DNA of 64,000 bases from Geodermatophilus normandii (lineage in GTDB: Bacteria > Actinomycetota > Actinomycetes > Mycobacteriales > Geodermatophilaceae): the NCBI RefSeq assembly GCF_003182485.1, contig NZ_QGTX01000001.1:372001-436000 (forward strand), given 5' to 3'. The notes beneath the pieces are model-generated. The model made no database searches, was not told where the DNA came from, and saw nothing but the letters and a program-made list of their open reading frames with translations. The position numbers and the translations under genes were made by a program. Shown here one piece after another: positions 17,010 to 25,973 of this stretch. The stretch's first letter is position 1, and each line of letters begins with the position of its first letter.

Positions 17010-18419
17010 TTGGCCGGCATGAGCGTGACGACGGGCCTGATCTCGGGCATCGACTACGACGCAATGATCACGCAGCTGATGCAGGTGGAAGCAAACCCGC
17101 AGACACTGCTGAAGCAGAAGCTCGCCGCCTCCCAGGACGACGCCGACGCCTACCGCGCTGTGAACACCAAGTTCGACGCACTGCGCAGCGCCGCGGAGGC
17201 ACTGACCAAGACGGCCACCTGGGCCTCGGCCAAGGCGACGAGCACGAGCACCGACGTCGTCGCGACCGCCGCCACGAACGCACCCGCCGGCACCAGCGTG
17301 ACCTTCGCGGTGACCAAGCTGGCTCAGACCCACAGCATGATGACCGCTGGCGAGTGGAGCAACGCGACAGCGTCCGCGGCCAGCGGCGGCCCCAGCTGGC
17401 CGCTGACCATCAAGGACGGCGCCGGGAAGACAGCCACCATTGAGCTTCCCGCGAGCGGGACCCTCGCCGACGCCGCCGCTGCGATCAACGCGGCGGGCCT
17501 GGGCGTCAAGGCGAGCGTGGTCCAGCTGGCCGGAGACCGGTTTCGCCTGCAGTTCACCGCCACGACCGGCGGCGGCGCCGGCGTCTTCAGCGTCACCGAC
17601 GCCACCGGCGTCACCGGCGCCGGACTCGTCACCACGACGCAGGGCCAGAACGCCACGCTCGACCTGGGCAACGGGATCATGGCCACCTCACCGACGAACA
17701 CCTTTGCCGACCTGGTCCCCGGCGTCACGATCACCGTGACCAAGGCCGACCCCGGCAGTCGGACGACCGTCGCAGTGTCCAGCGACCCGGAGGCGGTAGC
17801 CACCGCGGTTCAGGCGTTGGTCACCGCGACGAATGCAGTGCTGTCGAGCATCAAGGGCCACACCCGCACCACCACGGGCAGCGACGCAGTGCTCAAGGGA
17901 GACAGCACGCTGCGCTCGCTGACCGGCCGGGTCCTCGAGGCCATTTCCACAGCGATCGGCGGCACAAGCTCGGCCGCCACGGCTGGACTCCAGTTGAACC
18001 GCTACGGCGAGGTGACCTTCGACAAGACGAAGTTCCTCGCCACACTGCAATCCGACCCGAAGCTCGCGCAGCGGCTGGTCAACGGGACTGTCGCCACGAC
18101 GGGCGCTGACCAGGTCGCCGGCACCACCGACGACACAGCGGCCGTCCAGGGGGTGGCACAGCGGCTCCTCGAGCTGTCGCAGCGCGTCACGGACACGGTC
18201 TCGGGCATCCTGACCCAGAAGGTCAAAAGCGAGGACGACGAGGCTGCCGACCTCCAGGTCCGGATCGAGGACTGGGACCGTCGCCTGGAGCTTAGGAAGG
18301 CCACCTTGACCGCCCAGTTCACCGCCATGGAAACCATGCTCGGCACCCTGCAGAGCCAATCGAGCTGGCTGTCCTCTCAGATCAGCTCGCTCCCGCGCTG
18401 GTCCTCGTCCGACTCCTGA
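17010..18419 (+). CDS. fliD: Flagellar filament cap protein
   Basis: FliD forms the cap that folds flagellin at the filament tip. The 469-residue protein starts with the conserved GLISGIDYDAMITQLMQVEA and ends in a coiled coil (LELRKATLTAQFTAMETMLG, LQSQSSWLSSQISSL). The centre is Thr/Ala-rich and variable as usual. TTG 17010 fits AGGAGAG at seven bases; ATG 17019 is an alternative with poorer spacing. The gene is followed by fliS and a fliT-position gene. Confidence 0.94.
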   Translation: MAGMSVTTGLISGIDYDAMITQLMQVEANPQTLLKQKLAASQDDADAYRAVNTKFDALRSAAEALTKTATWASAKATSTSTDVVATAATNAPAGTSVTFAVTKLAQTHSMMTAGEWSNATASAASGGPSWPLTIKDGAGKTATIELPASGTLADAAAAINAAGLGVKASVVQLAGDRFRLQFTATTGGGAGVFSVTDATGVTGAGLVTTTQGQNATLDLGNGIMATSPTNTFADLVPGVTITVTKADPGSRTTVAVSSDPEAVATAVQALVTATNAVLSSIKGHTRTTTGSDAVLKGDSTLRSLTGRVLEAISTAIGGTSSAATAGLQLNRYGEVTFDKTKFLATLQSDPKLAQRLVNGTVATTGADQVAGTTDDTAAVQGVAQRLLELSQRVTDTVSGILTQKVKSEDDEAADLQVRIEDWDRRLELRKATLTAQFTAMETMLGTLQSQSSWLSSQISSLPRWSSSDS

Positions 18420-18444
18420 TCCCGCTCTCCCGGAGGAACTTCCA

Positions 18445-18831
18445 ATGAGTGCCGCAGCTCTACGCGCCCGGTACATGGGTGACTCTGTCGCCACCGCCTC
18501 CCCGCAGCAGCTGCTCGTGATGCTCTACGACCGGCTGGCCCTGGACCTTGAGCGCGCCGGGACCGCCCTGGCCGCCGGCGACCGCGAGACCGCCAACGAG
18601 CAGCTCCAGCACGCCCAGGAGATCGTCATCGAGTTGCGCAGCAGCCTGCGGGTCGACGTCTGGGAGGGCGGTCCGCGTCTCGCGGCCCTGTACGGCTGGC
18701 TGATCACCGAGCTCGTGCAGGCCAACGTCAAGGGTGACCGCAACCGCGTCGAGTCGTGCCTGAGGGTCGTCGAGCCGCTGCGCGACGCGTGGCGCCAGGC
18801 GGCCGCCAGTCTCGCGGCCGGCACCGCATGA
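18445..18831 (+). CDS. fliS: Flagellin export chaperone FliS
   Basis: A 128-residue four-helix protein that binds the C-terminus of flagellin before export. Hallmarks: YMGDSVATASPQQLLVMLYD, LRSSLRVDVWEGGPRLAALY. ATG 18445 follows GGAGGAA. Overlaps the next gene by four bases. Confidence 0.95.
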   Translation: MSAAALRARYMGDSVATASPQQLLVMLYDRLALDLERAGTALAAGDRETANEQLQHAQEIVIELRSSLRVDVWEGGPRLAALYGWLITELVQANVKGDRNRVESCLRVVEPLRDAWRQAAASLAAGTA

Positions 18832-19172
18832 CCGCGGCACACTCCGCCGACGAGCAGCGCCGCGCGGAGTGGACCACCGTCCTCGAGGAGATGGAGGTCG
18901 AGGTCCTCGACGCCGAGCGCTCCATCCGCGGCAACCGCGCGGAGGAGATCGCCGCCTGGGGCCGGCGCATGGCCGACTGGACCCCGCCGTCGGTGCTGGG
19001 CCCGGTGCCCGTGGACCTGCGCGAGCGGGCCGCCCGCCTGCTGCAGCACCAGCTCGCCGTCGCCGAGGAGCTCGTCGAGCGGATCACCCAGTCCCAGCGC
19101 CAGCGCGACGTCGCCGCGCGCATGGCCTACCGCCCCCGCCCGGTGGCCGCCTTCATCGACCGCGCCCTCTAG
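18828..19172 (+). CDS. Small helical protein in the fliT position
   Basis: A 114-residue, mostly helical, charged protein (WTTVLEEMEVEVLDAERSI, LLQHQLAVAEELVERITQSQ). Its ATG overlaps the fliS stop (ATGA), so the two are coupled. In many genomes the gene after fliD-fliS is fliT, a chaperone for the cap protein; size, helicity and position fit that role, but I see no diagnostic FliT residues, so the name is left blank. A hairpin terminator follows 22 bases later. Confidence 0.75.
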   Translation: MTAAHSADEQRRAEWTTVLEEMEVEVLDAERSIRGNRAEEIAAWGRRMADWTPPSVLGPVPVDLRERAARLLQHQLAVAEELVERITQSQRQRDVAARMAYRPRPVAAFIDRAL

Positions 19173-19194
19173 CACTTCTCGACAGTCCCCGACC

Positions 19195-19226
19195 CGGCCG
19201 GGTCCGCCAGACGGCGGGCCCGGCCG
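19195..19226 (+). terminator. Terminator of the fliD-fliS unit
   Basis: A 14-bp stem (19195-19208 with 19213-19226) with one G-U pair and the tetraloop AGAC. It opens the 345-base gap 19173-19517, which otherwise holds the palindrome at 19248 and the flgB promoter; I see no gene there. Confidence 0.8.
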
Positions 19227-19247
19227 TCGTCGTTCCCGGCCGGTCCC

Positions 19248-19269
19248 CGCCTCCCGTGCACGGGAGGCG
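19248..19269. promoter_or_regulatory. 22-bp perfect palindrome upstream of the flgB promoter
   Basis: CGCCTCCCGTG followed directly by its complement CACGGGAGGCG. With no loop it is a better DNA-binding site than an RNA hairpin. It lies 86 bases upstream of the FliA-type promoter at 19355, a position suited to an activator or repressor. No second copy was noticed. Confidence 0.4.
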
Positions 19270-19354
19270 ACTCACGGGGCACCACCGACCCCAGCGGCGC
19301 CCCTGCGGCTCGTCCACGCCGTCCGTCACACCCGTCCCCGGAGTCACGCCGGGT

Positions 19355-19384
19355 GGTCAAGGTCTGACGGACCGCTGCCGATGC
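19355..19384 (+). promoter_or_regulatory. FliA-type promoter of the flgB operon
   Basis: GGTCAAG (19355-19361), 16 bases, CCGATGC (19378-19384). It has the clearest agreement with the sigma-28 pattern in the window. The leader to flgB is about 127 bases. Confidence 0.7.
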
Positions 19385-19517
19385 CACCCCTGCACGGACA
19401 GCACAGCCCTCGCCACGGATCGGCGGCCCCTCCCCTGCGCCCTCGCGCGCGCGGGGGTCCCCGACGTACCCGGAGGCCAGTCGTGCCCTGCCGTCCTGCC
19501 CGCCGGCGGTCCGCCCG

Positions 19518-19868
19518 ATGCTGATCAGCGACGCCACGATGACCACGCTGCACGCGGCGCTGACCGGCCTGGCCCAGCGCCAGCGCGTGACCGCGGACAA
19601 CATCGCCAACGTCCAGACCCCGGGCTTCCTCGCCGGCCGGACGGACTTCGAGTCCTCGCTGCGCACCGAGCTGCGCCAGGGGAGGACGCCCACGGTCTCC
19701 GGCGGCTCGGTCGCCCGCTCGCTCGAGCCCACCCGTGAGGACGGCAACAACGTGAACCTCGACAGCGAGACGGTCATCGCCACCGAGACCGGCCTGCGCT
19801 ACCAGTTCGCCCTCACCGCGCTCGACGGCAAGTACAGCGGCCTGCGCACGGCGCTGAGGACGTCCTGA
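19518..19868 (+). CDS. flgB: Flagellar proximal rod protein FlgB
   Basis: A rod subunit of 116 residues. Family features: N-terminal helix with LAQRQRVTADNIANVQTPGF, and C-terminal helix YQFALTALDGKYSGLRTAL. ATG 19518 is accepted because it gives the normal length and N-terminus. First gene of the basal-body series; flgC starts one base after the stop. Confidence 0.94.
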   Translation: MLISDATMTTLHAALTGLAQRQRVTADNIANVQTPGFLAGRTDFESSLRTELRQGRTPTVSGGSVARSLEPTREDGNNVNLDSETVIATETGLRYQFALTALDGKYSGLRTALRTS

Positions 19869-19869
19869 C

Positions 19870-20268
19870 GTGTTCGACGGCCTCGACATCTCCGGGTCCG
19901 GCCTGTCGGTCCACCGCCGCTGGATGGACGCCGTCTCGGACAACATCGCCAACATCAACACGGTCAGCTCGACCGACGGCGAGGCGTTCAAGGAGCGCAT
20001 GGTCGTTGCGCAGGCCGTGGACTACGGCTCCGGCGAGGGCGGCGTGCGCGCCGCCCGGGCCGAGTTCGGCAGCGGCGAGGGCCGGCTCGTGTACGAGCCC
20101 GACCACCCGCTGGCCGACGCCGAGGGCTACGTCCGCTACCCGGACATCGACCTCGGCGACCAGATGACCCAGCTGATCATGGCCCAGCGCGGTTACCAGG
20201 CGAACCTGGCGTCCCTGGAGCGGGCGACCACCGCCTACCAGGCCGCCCTCCAGCTCGGGAAGGGCTGA
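19870..20268 (+). CDS. flgC: Flagellar proximal rod protein FlgC
   Basis: A rod subunit of 132 residues. N-terminal motif RRWMDAVSDNIANINTVSST and C-terminal MTQLIMAQRGYQANLASLER are typical. GTG start one base after flgB. No signal peptide, as FlgC is exported by the flagellar apparatus. Confidence 0.94.
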   Translation: MFDGLDISGSGLSVHRRWMDAVSDNIANINTVSSTDGEAFKERMVVAQAVDYGSGEGGVRAARAEFGSGEGRLVYEPDHPLADAEGYVRYPDIDLGDQMTQLIMAQRGYQANLASLERATTAYQAALQLGKG

Positions 20269-20270
20269 GC

Positions 20271-20600
20271 ATGACCTCCCCCATCAGCGGCCTCTCGCTG
20301 CCCGGCTTCCCGACCGTCGGCGCGCTCGGCGGAGTCGACGGTCCCACCGCCGCGGCGCCGGCGACCACCTCGGCGTCCGGCGAGGGCTTCGCCGCGGCGC
20401 TGACCGGCGCCCTCGACGAGCTGGGGAGCCTGCAGTCGGCGAAGGACCAGCTCGCGGTGCAGGCCGCCACCGGTGACCTGCGCGACGTGCACGACTACAT
20501 GATCGCCGCGCAGGAGTCCTCCGTGGCGACGGAGATGGTCGTGACCTTCAAGAACAAGGCGGTCGAGGCCTTCACCGAGATCATGAGGATGCCCGTCTGA
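20271..20600 (+). CDS. fliE: Hook-basal body complex protein FliE
   Basis: FliE joins the MS ring to the rod. The 109-residue protein has a flexible N-terminal part and the conserved C-terminal helix pair (DVHDYMIAAQESSVATEMVV, NKAVEAFTEIMRMPV). ATG 20271 is two bases after flgC, and its stop shares a base with the fliF ATG (TGATG). Confidence 0.94.
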   Translation: MTSPISGLSLPGFPTVGALGGVDGPTAAAPATTSASGEGFAAALTGALDELGSLQSAKDQLAVQAATGDLRDVHDYMIAAQESSVATEMVVTFKNKAVEAFTEIMRMPV

Positions 20601-22198
20601 TGCCTGCCGCACTGGCCGGGCCGCTGGCGAAGCTGCGCGGCACGCTCGCCACCATCAGCGTGGGCCAGAAGGTCGTGATCGGCCTGCTGGTCCTCGGGCT
20701 GGCTCTGGGTGGCTTCTTCTTCTACCGGTGGATCACGACGCCGACCATGGCGCCGCTGTTCTCCAACCTGGCCTCGGCCGACGCCTCGGCGATCGTCGAC
20801 GAGCTCAACGCCGGCGGCGTCTCCTACGAGCTGTCCGACGGCGGCCAGACGATCCTCGTGGCCAACGACCAGGTGTACGACCTGCGGCTGCAGATGAGCG
20901 GCAAGGGCCTGCCGGCCGGCTCCGACACCGGCTACGCGCTGCTCGACGAGCAGGGCATCACCACCAGCGAGTTCCAGCAGCAGGTGCAGTATCAGCGCGC
21001 CATCGAGGGCGAGCTGTCCAACACCCTCGAGGCGCTCGACGGGGTGCAGACCGCCGTCGTGCACGTCGCGCTGCCGGAGGACGAGGTGTTCGCCAGCGAC
21101 GAGGGCGAGCCGACCGCGTCGGTCCTGCTGGACCTGACGCCGGGCACCCAGCTCTCCGGCGAGCAGATCCAGTCGATCACCAACCTCGTCTCCTCCAGCA
21201 TCGAGGGGATGGACCCCGAGCAGGTCACCGTCTCCGACTCCACCGGCCAGCTGCTGTCGGCCGCCGGGCAGGGCGTGACCTCCGCCTCCGGCGACGCGCG
21301 CTCGCAGATGGAGACCGACTACGAGACGCGGCTGGCGGCCAACGCCCAGTCCATCCTCGACACCGTCCTCGGCCCCGGCCACGCCCGCGTCGCCGTCCGC
21401 GCCGACCTGGACATGTCGCAGCGCGACAGCACCGCGACGACCTACGGCTACACCGAGGGCACGCCGCCGGTGTCCGAGCAGAACTCCAGCGAGCAGTACA
21501 CCGGCGACGGCGCCGTCGTCGGCGGCGTGCTCGGCCCGGAGAACACCGCGGACGCCGCGGACGGCACGGGCGGCGGCACCTCGGAGTACGCGACCGAGTC
21601 GACGACGGCCAACAACGCCGTGGACCAGACGGTCACCAACACCGTCTCCGCCCCCGGCGAGGTCAACCGGCTCACCGTCGCGGTCGTCCTGGACGACACC
21701 GTGGCCGGCGGCCTCAACCAGGCCCAGGTGCAGGCGCTCATCGGCAACGCCGTCGGCCTGGACCCGGCGCGCGGCGACGGCATCAGCGTCGCCTCGCTGG
21801 CCTTCGACACCACGGCCGCCGACCAGGCCGCCGCGGAGATGACCGCGGCCCGCGAGGCCGAGCAGCAGGCGCAGATGTGGTCGCTGGTCAAGAACGGCGC
21901 CATCGGCCTGGGGATCGCGCTGCTGGTGCTCGTCGTCTGGCTGCGCTCGCGCCGCCGCGACGACGACGAGGAGGACGAGGACGACGAGCCGCTGGCCCTC
22001 GACGAGGGCCTGATCGCCGAGCTGGAGCGGCTGCGGGTGTCCAGCTCGCGCGACGACACCGCCGTCCTGGACAACCGGGCGCTGGAACTGGAGGCCGCGG
22101 AGCGGCAGCGGGTGCGAGGGGAGATCGCCACGATGGTCAGCGAACGTCCGGACGAGGTGGCGCAGATGCTGCGCGGCTGGCTGAGTGATGTGAAGTGA
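20600..22198 (+). CDS. fliF: Flagellar MS-ring protein FliF
   Basis: FliF forms the membrane ring on which export gate, rod and switch assemble. The 532-residue protein has two membrane spans (about residues 22-42, VVIGLLVLGLALGGFFFY; and 430-450, GAIGLGIALLVLVVWL), a large ring-forming outer part (YELSDGGQTILVANDQVYDLRL, GYALLDEQGITTSEFQQQVQ) and a cytoplasmic tail ending in a helix (EVAQMLRGWLSDV) that binds FliG. Followed by the 73-nt repeat-like gap and then fliG. Confidence 0.95.
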   Translation: MPAALAGPLAKLRGTLATISVGQKVVIGLLVLGLALGGFFFYRWITTPTMAPLFSNLASADASAIVDELNAGGVSYELSDGGQTILVANDQVYDLRLQMSGKGLPAGSDTGYALLDEQGITTSEFQQQVQYQRAIEGELSNTLEALDGVQTAVVHVALPEDEVFASDEGEPTASVLLDLTPGTQLSGEQIQSITNLVSSSIEGMDPEQVTVSDSTGQLLSAAGQGVTSASGDARSQMETDYETRLAANAQSILDTVLGPGHARVAVRADLDMSQRDSTATTYGYTEGTPPVSEQNSSEQYTGDGAVVGGVLGPENTADAADGTGGGTSEYATESTTANNAVDQTVTNTVSAPGEVNRLTVAVVLDDTVAGGLNQAQVQALIGNAVGLDPARGDGISVASLAFDTTAADQAAAEMTAAREAEQQAQMWSLVKNGAIGLGIALLVLVVWLRSRRRDDDEEDEDDEPLALDEGLIAELERLRVSSSRDDTAVLDNRALELEAAERQRVRGEIATMVSERPDEVAQMLRGWLSDVK

Positions 22199-22271
22199 CC
22201 GAGCTCGCGAGGTCACCCATGGGTACCGCGACCTGCGGAGCAGGTCCTACGAGCGCCAGCGAGGAGGAGCT
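22199..22271 (+). repeat. 73-nt intergenic element, copy B (fliF-fliG gap)
   Basis: Aligns end to end with the flgN-flgK gap (12176-12248, reverse strand): same length, same ends, same terminal CGAGCGCCAGCGAGGAG providing the ribosome site. Its middle holds a hairpin (GACCTGC, GGA, GCAGGTC). Confidence 0.65.
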
Positions 22272-23351
22272 GTGACGCTCGCCAGTGTCGAGCAGCTGGT
22301 GGGCGCGGGCGGGACCAACCTGCCCGCCCTGCCGCCGGCCCGGCCCCGGCCCGAGATGCCGGGCCTGCGCAAGGCCGCCGTCTTCCTCGCCCAGATGAGC
22401 AAGGACGAGGCCGGGCTGCTGCTGTCCAAGCTGCGTCCCCGCGAGGTGGAGGCCCTCACCCGCGAGATCATGAAGCTCGGCTCGGTGGAGCCGGCCGACG
22501 TCGACGGCGTGCTCAGCGAGTTCCACGAGCTCATGGCCGCGCAGCGCTTCGTCGGCCGCGGCGGCGTCGACTTCGCCCGCGAGATCCTGGCGGCCGGCCT
22601 CGGCGAGGACAAGGCCGAGGGGATCCTCGCCCGGCTCAACGTCGTCTACACCGAGGTGCCCTTCGCCTCGCTGCGCAACGCCGACGTCCGCCAGCTGGTC
22701 ACCTTCCTCAAGGACGAGCACCCGCAGGTCATCGCCCTGGTGCTGGCCCACCTGTCGGCCGCGCAGTCGGCCGAGGTGCTCTCGGGCTTCTCCCCCGAGC
22801 AGCAGGCCGAGGTGGCGCACCGGATCGCCACGATGGACCGCACCTCCCCGGAGATGGTCCGCCTGGTGGAGGAGGAGCTCGGCCGCCGGATGGGCTCGCT
22901 GCTCGCCCACCAGGACATGTCCACCGTCGGCGGCGTCGAGACGCTCGTCGAGATCATCAACCGCTCCCCGCGGCCGACCGAGCGCTCGATCCTCGAGTGG
23001 CTGGACACCTCCGACCCGGAGCTGGCCGAGCAGGTGCGCGCGCAGATGTTCGTGTTCGAGGACATCACGACCATCGACGACCGCTCCATGCAGCTGGTGC
23101 TGCGCGAGGTGGAGGCCAACGACCTGGCCACCGCGCTCAAGGGCGTGCGCCCCGACGTCCGCGACAAGGTCGTGCGGAACCTCTCCGAGCGCGCCGCCGA
23201 GAACCTCGCCGAGGAGATCGAGCTGCTCGGCCCGGTCCGCGCCCGCACGGTCGAGGAGTCCCAGGGCAAGATCGTCGCCGTCATCCGCACCCTCGAGGAG
23301 CAGGGCGTGCTGACCATCTCGCGGGGCGGGGACGATGAGTTCGTCGCCTGA
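22272..23351 (+). CDS. fliG: Flagellar motor switch protein FliG
   Basis: FliG couples stator force to the rotor and binds FliF and FliM. The 359-residue protein has the N-terminal FliF-binding domain (LRKAAVFLAQMSKDEAGLLL), the middle domain with EHPQVIALVLAHLSAAQSAE, and the C-terminal torque domain with charged helix (LREVEANDLATALKGVRPDV, MQLV). GTG 22272 follows GAGGAGGAG. The C-terminus overlaps fliH by 17 bases. Confidence 0.96.
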   Translation: MTLASVEQLVGAGGTNLPALPPARPRPEMPGLRKAAVFLAQMSKDEAGLLLSKLRPREVEALTREIMKLGSVEPADVDGVLSEFHELMAAQRFVGRGGVDFAREILAAGLGEDKAEGILARLNVVYTEVPFASLRNADVRQLVTFLKDEHPQVIALVLAHLSAAQSAEVLSGFSPEQQAEVAHRIATMDRTSPEMVRLVEEELGRRMGSLLAHQDMSTVGGVETLVEIINRSPRPTERSILEWLDTSDPELAEQVRAQMFVFEDITTIDDRSMQLVLREVEANDLATALKGVRPDVRDKVVRNLSERAAENLAEEIELLGPVRARTVEESQGKIVAVIRTLEEQGVLTISRGGDDEFVA

Positions 23352-24206
23352 AGCAGCCCGTCCCCCCCACCCCTCGCACGCCCGGGGCGGGACCCTGGAC
23401 GGCGCCGATCGCGGGACACGGCCGTCGGTGCTGCTGCGCGGGGCCTCGGCCACGGCGGCAGCGCCCTACCGCTCGGTGCCCGGGACGACGGTGCCGCCGC
23501 GCCCGCGGCCGGAGCCCCAGCAGGCCGGGCCCTCCCCCGTCGTCGCCACCGCCCCCGAGGTCGTCGTCGAGCGGCGCGGCACCGTCCGCCGCGCCGCGGA
23601 CGTCCCCGTGCCCAACGGCCGTGGCGTGCGGCGGCTCGGCGACGTCTACGCCGAGGAGCTCGCCCGGCTGCGCGAGTTCGCGCGGGCCGAGGGGTACGAC
23701 GCCGGCCACGCCGAGGGCCTGGCCGAGGCCGGCCGGGTCGTCGCCCGGGCCGAGGCCGACGCCGCCGCCCGGCTGGCCGACGTCCAGGCCCGCTGGGAAC
23801 GCCGGATGGCCTCGGCCACCGCGGCCCTCGGCGCCGCCGTGTCCGCGCTCGACGCCGCCGCGGTGCCCACCGCCGAGGACGTCCGCGAGACCCTCCTCGG
23901 CGGCGTGCTGACGCTGGTGGAGGACCTGCTCGGGCGGGAGGTGTCGGCGTCGACCACCGCCGGGCTCGACGCGGTGCGCCGGGCGCTGACCCTGCTGCCC
24001 TCCGACGCCCCGGCCGTCGTCCGGCTGCACCCCGACGACCTGGCCGAGGTCCCCCCGAGGCGCTGGCGGCGCTGCCGCCGTCGGTCCGCGTCGTCGGCGA
24101 CGAGGACGTCGAGCGCGCCGGCGCGGTCGCCGAGTGCGGTGCCCGGCGGGTCGACGCCCAGCTGTCCACGGCGCTGGCGCGGGTGCGGGCGGTGCTGTCC
24201 GCGTGA
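23335..24206 (+). pseudogene. fliH: Flagellar export regulator FliH, broken by a one-base frameshift
   Basis: FliH links the FliI ATPase to the C-ring and stator stalk. The frame from ATG 23335 gives a normal FliH to VRLHPDDLAEVP near residue 240 (Gly-rich helix with YDAGHAEGLAEAGRV), then turns Arg-rich. From GAG 24057 another frame reads EALAALPPSVRVVGDED and continues without interruption to VRAVLSA and TGA 24204-24206, which overlaps the fliI GTG in the way the other genes here do. One C seems missing in the run 24051-24056. Without correction the frame runs into fliI to 24324. Sequencing error or a real lesion; motility would probably need the intact protein. Confidence 0.85.
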
Positions 24207-25510
24207 GCACGACCGCGCTGCTGGAGCGCGCCCGCCTCGCCGCCCGCCCGCAGCTGACCGGCTCGGTGGTCGGCGCGATGGGGCTGACGCTCACCGTCGA
24301 GGGCGTCGTCGCCGCCGTGGGTGACCTCGTCGAGGTCGACCCCGGCCCGCGCGGGCTGATGGCGGAGGTGGTCGCCGTCTCCCGCGACCGGCTCACCTGC
24401 ATGCCGCTGGGCGAGCTCGGCGGCGTGCACGCCGGCGCCCCGGTCCGCAACACCGGTATGCCCCTGCAGGTGCCGGTCGGCGAGGCGCTGCTCGGCCGGG
24501 TGCTCGACGGCCTCGGCCGGCCCGTCGACGGGCACGGCCCGCTCGGCGCCGGGGTCGACTGGGTCGACCTGGCCAGCGAGACCCCGCACGCGCTGTCCCG
24601 CCGCCGGGTGGACGAGGCGCTGCCGGTCGGCGTGCGCGCGCTGGACACCCTGGTGCCGGTCGGCAAGGGCCAGCGGCTGGGCATCTTCGCCGGTTCCGGC
24701 GTCGGCAAGTCCACGCTGCTCGCGCAGATCACCCGCGGCACCGAGGCCGACGTCCGGGTCATCGGGCTGATCGGCGAGCGCGGCCGCGAGGTCAAGGAGT
24801 TCCTCGAGGAGAACCTCGGCCCGGAGGGCATGGCGCGCACCGTCGTCGTCGTCGCCACCTCCGACGAGCCGCCCCTGGTGCGGCTCAAGGCCGCGTTCGT
24901 GGCCACCCGCATCGCCGAGGGCTTCCGCGACCAGGGCCGCGACGTGCTGCTGCTCATGGACTCGATCACCCGCACGGCCATGGCCCAGCGCGAGGTCGGC
25001 CTGTCCGCCGGCGAGCCCCCCGCGACCCGCGGCTACCCGCCGAGCGTCTTTGCGATGATGCCGCGGCTGCTGGAGAAGGCCGGCCCCGGCGCGACCGGCT
25101 CGATCACCGGCCTCTACACCGTGCTCGTCGAGGGCGACGACCACAACGAGCCGATCGCCGACACCGCCCGCTCGATCCTCGACGGGCACGTGGTGCTCAC
25201 CCGCACGCTCGCGACCACCGGCCACTTCCCCGCCATCGACGTCCTGGAGTCCATCTCCCGGGTCGCCGGTGCGGTGGTGTCGCCGGCACGCATGGCCGAC
25301 GCCCGCGAGGCGCGGCGGTTGCTGGGCGCGCTGCGCGACGTCAAGGAGCTCGTGGAGATCGGCGCCTACCAGGCCGGCAGCGACCCGCTGGTCGACCGCG
25401 CCCGGGCGCTGTCGCCCGTCCTCGACGCCTTCCTGCGCCAGCCGCTGGAGGACCGCACCGCTCCCGACGACGCGTGGTCGATGCTGCACCGGCTCGTGAC
25501 GGCCGGCTGA
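24203..25510 (+). CDS. fliI: Flagellum-specific ATPase FliI
   Basis: The hexameric ATPase of flagellar type III export, 435 residues, related to F1 beta. Walker A GIFAGSGVGKSTLLAQI near residue 165, then GLIGERGREVKEF, Walker B VLLLMDSITR, and the GYPPSVFAMMPRLLEKAG segment are intact. GTG 24203 overlaps the corrected fliH stop. fliJ follows after one base. Confidence 0.96.
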   Translation: MSTTALLERARLAARPQLTGSVVGAMGLTLTVEGVVAAVGDLVEVDPGPRGLMAEVVAVSRDRLTCMPLGELGGVHAGAPVRNTGMPLQVPVGEALLGRVLDGLGRPVDGHGPLGAGVDWVDLASETPHALSRRRVDEALPVGVRALDTLVPVGKGQRLGIFAGSGVGKSTLLAQITRGTEADVRVIGLIGERGREVKEFLEENLGPEGMARTVVVVATSDEPPLVRLKAAFVATRIAEGFRDQGRDVLLLMDSITRTAMAQREVGLSAGEPPATRGYPPSVFAMMPRLLEKAGPGATGSITGLYTVLVEGDDHNEPIADTARSILDGHVVLTRTLATTGHFPAIDVLESISRVAGAVVSPARMADAREARRLLGALRDVKELVEIGAYQAGSDPLVDRARALSPVLDAFLRQPLEDRTAPDDAWSMLHRLVTAG

Positions 25511-25511
25511 C

Positions 25512-25973
25512 GTGGGCAAGCGGGCCGGCTTCCGCCTCGAGCCGGTGCTGCGGGTGCGCCGGGCCGCCGAGCAGGCCGCCGAGCGGGCCGCCGCCGACGC
25601 CGCCGCCGCGGCACGGGAGGCCGAGCGCCGCGCCGAGGAGCAGGCCGCCGCCCTGGCCACCCGGGTGCCGCCCGTGTCGTCCCCGGCACACGTCTTCCTC
25701 GCCGCGATGGTCGCATCGGCCGCCGCGGCTGCCGATGTGACAGCTGCACGGGCGACGGCGCAGGCCTCGGCCGAGCAGGCCGGGCTGCTGCGCGCGCGGT
25801 GGACCGCCGCCGCCCAGGAGACGAAGGCGCTGGAGAAGCTGCGCGAGCGGCACCTCCTCGCGCAGCGGCACACCGAGCTCTCCGCCGAGGAGCGCGCGGT
25901 CGACGACCTGGTCACCGCCCGGCACGCCGGGACCGGCACCGACGGAGGAGAGGAGGGACCGTGGAGGGACTGA
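25512..25973 (+). CDS. fliJ: Flagellar export protein FliJ
   Basis: A 153-residue, almost entirely coiled-coil protein, as expected for FliJ, the central stalk of the FliI ring. N-terminal [19 protein letters not shown] and later [20 protein letters not shown] fit the family, although sequence conservation is low; position directly after fliI is the main evidence. It overlaps the next gene by 13 bases. Confidence 0.88.
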   Translation: MGKRAGFRLEPVLRVRRAAEQAAERAAADAAAAAREAERRAEEQAAALATRVPPVSSPAHVFLAAMVASAAAAADVTAARATAQASAEQAGLLRARWTAAAQETKALEKLRERHLLAQRHTELSAEERAVDDLVTARHAGTGTDGGEEGPWRD

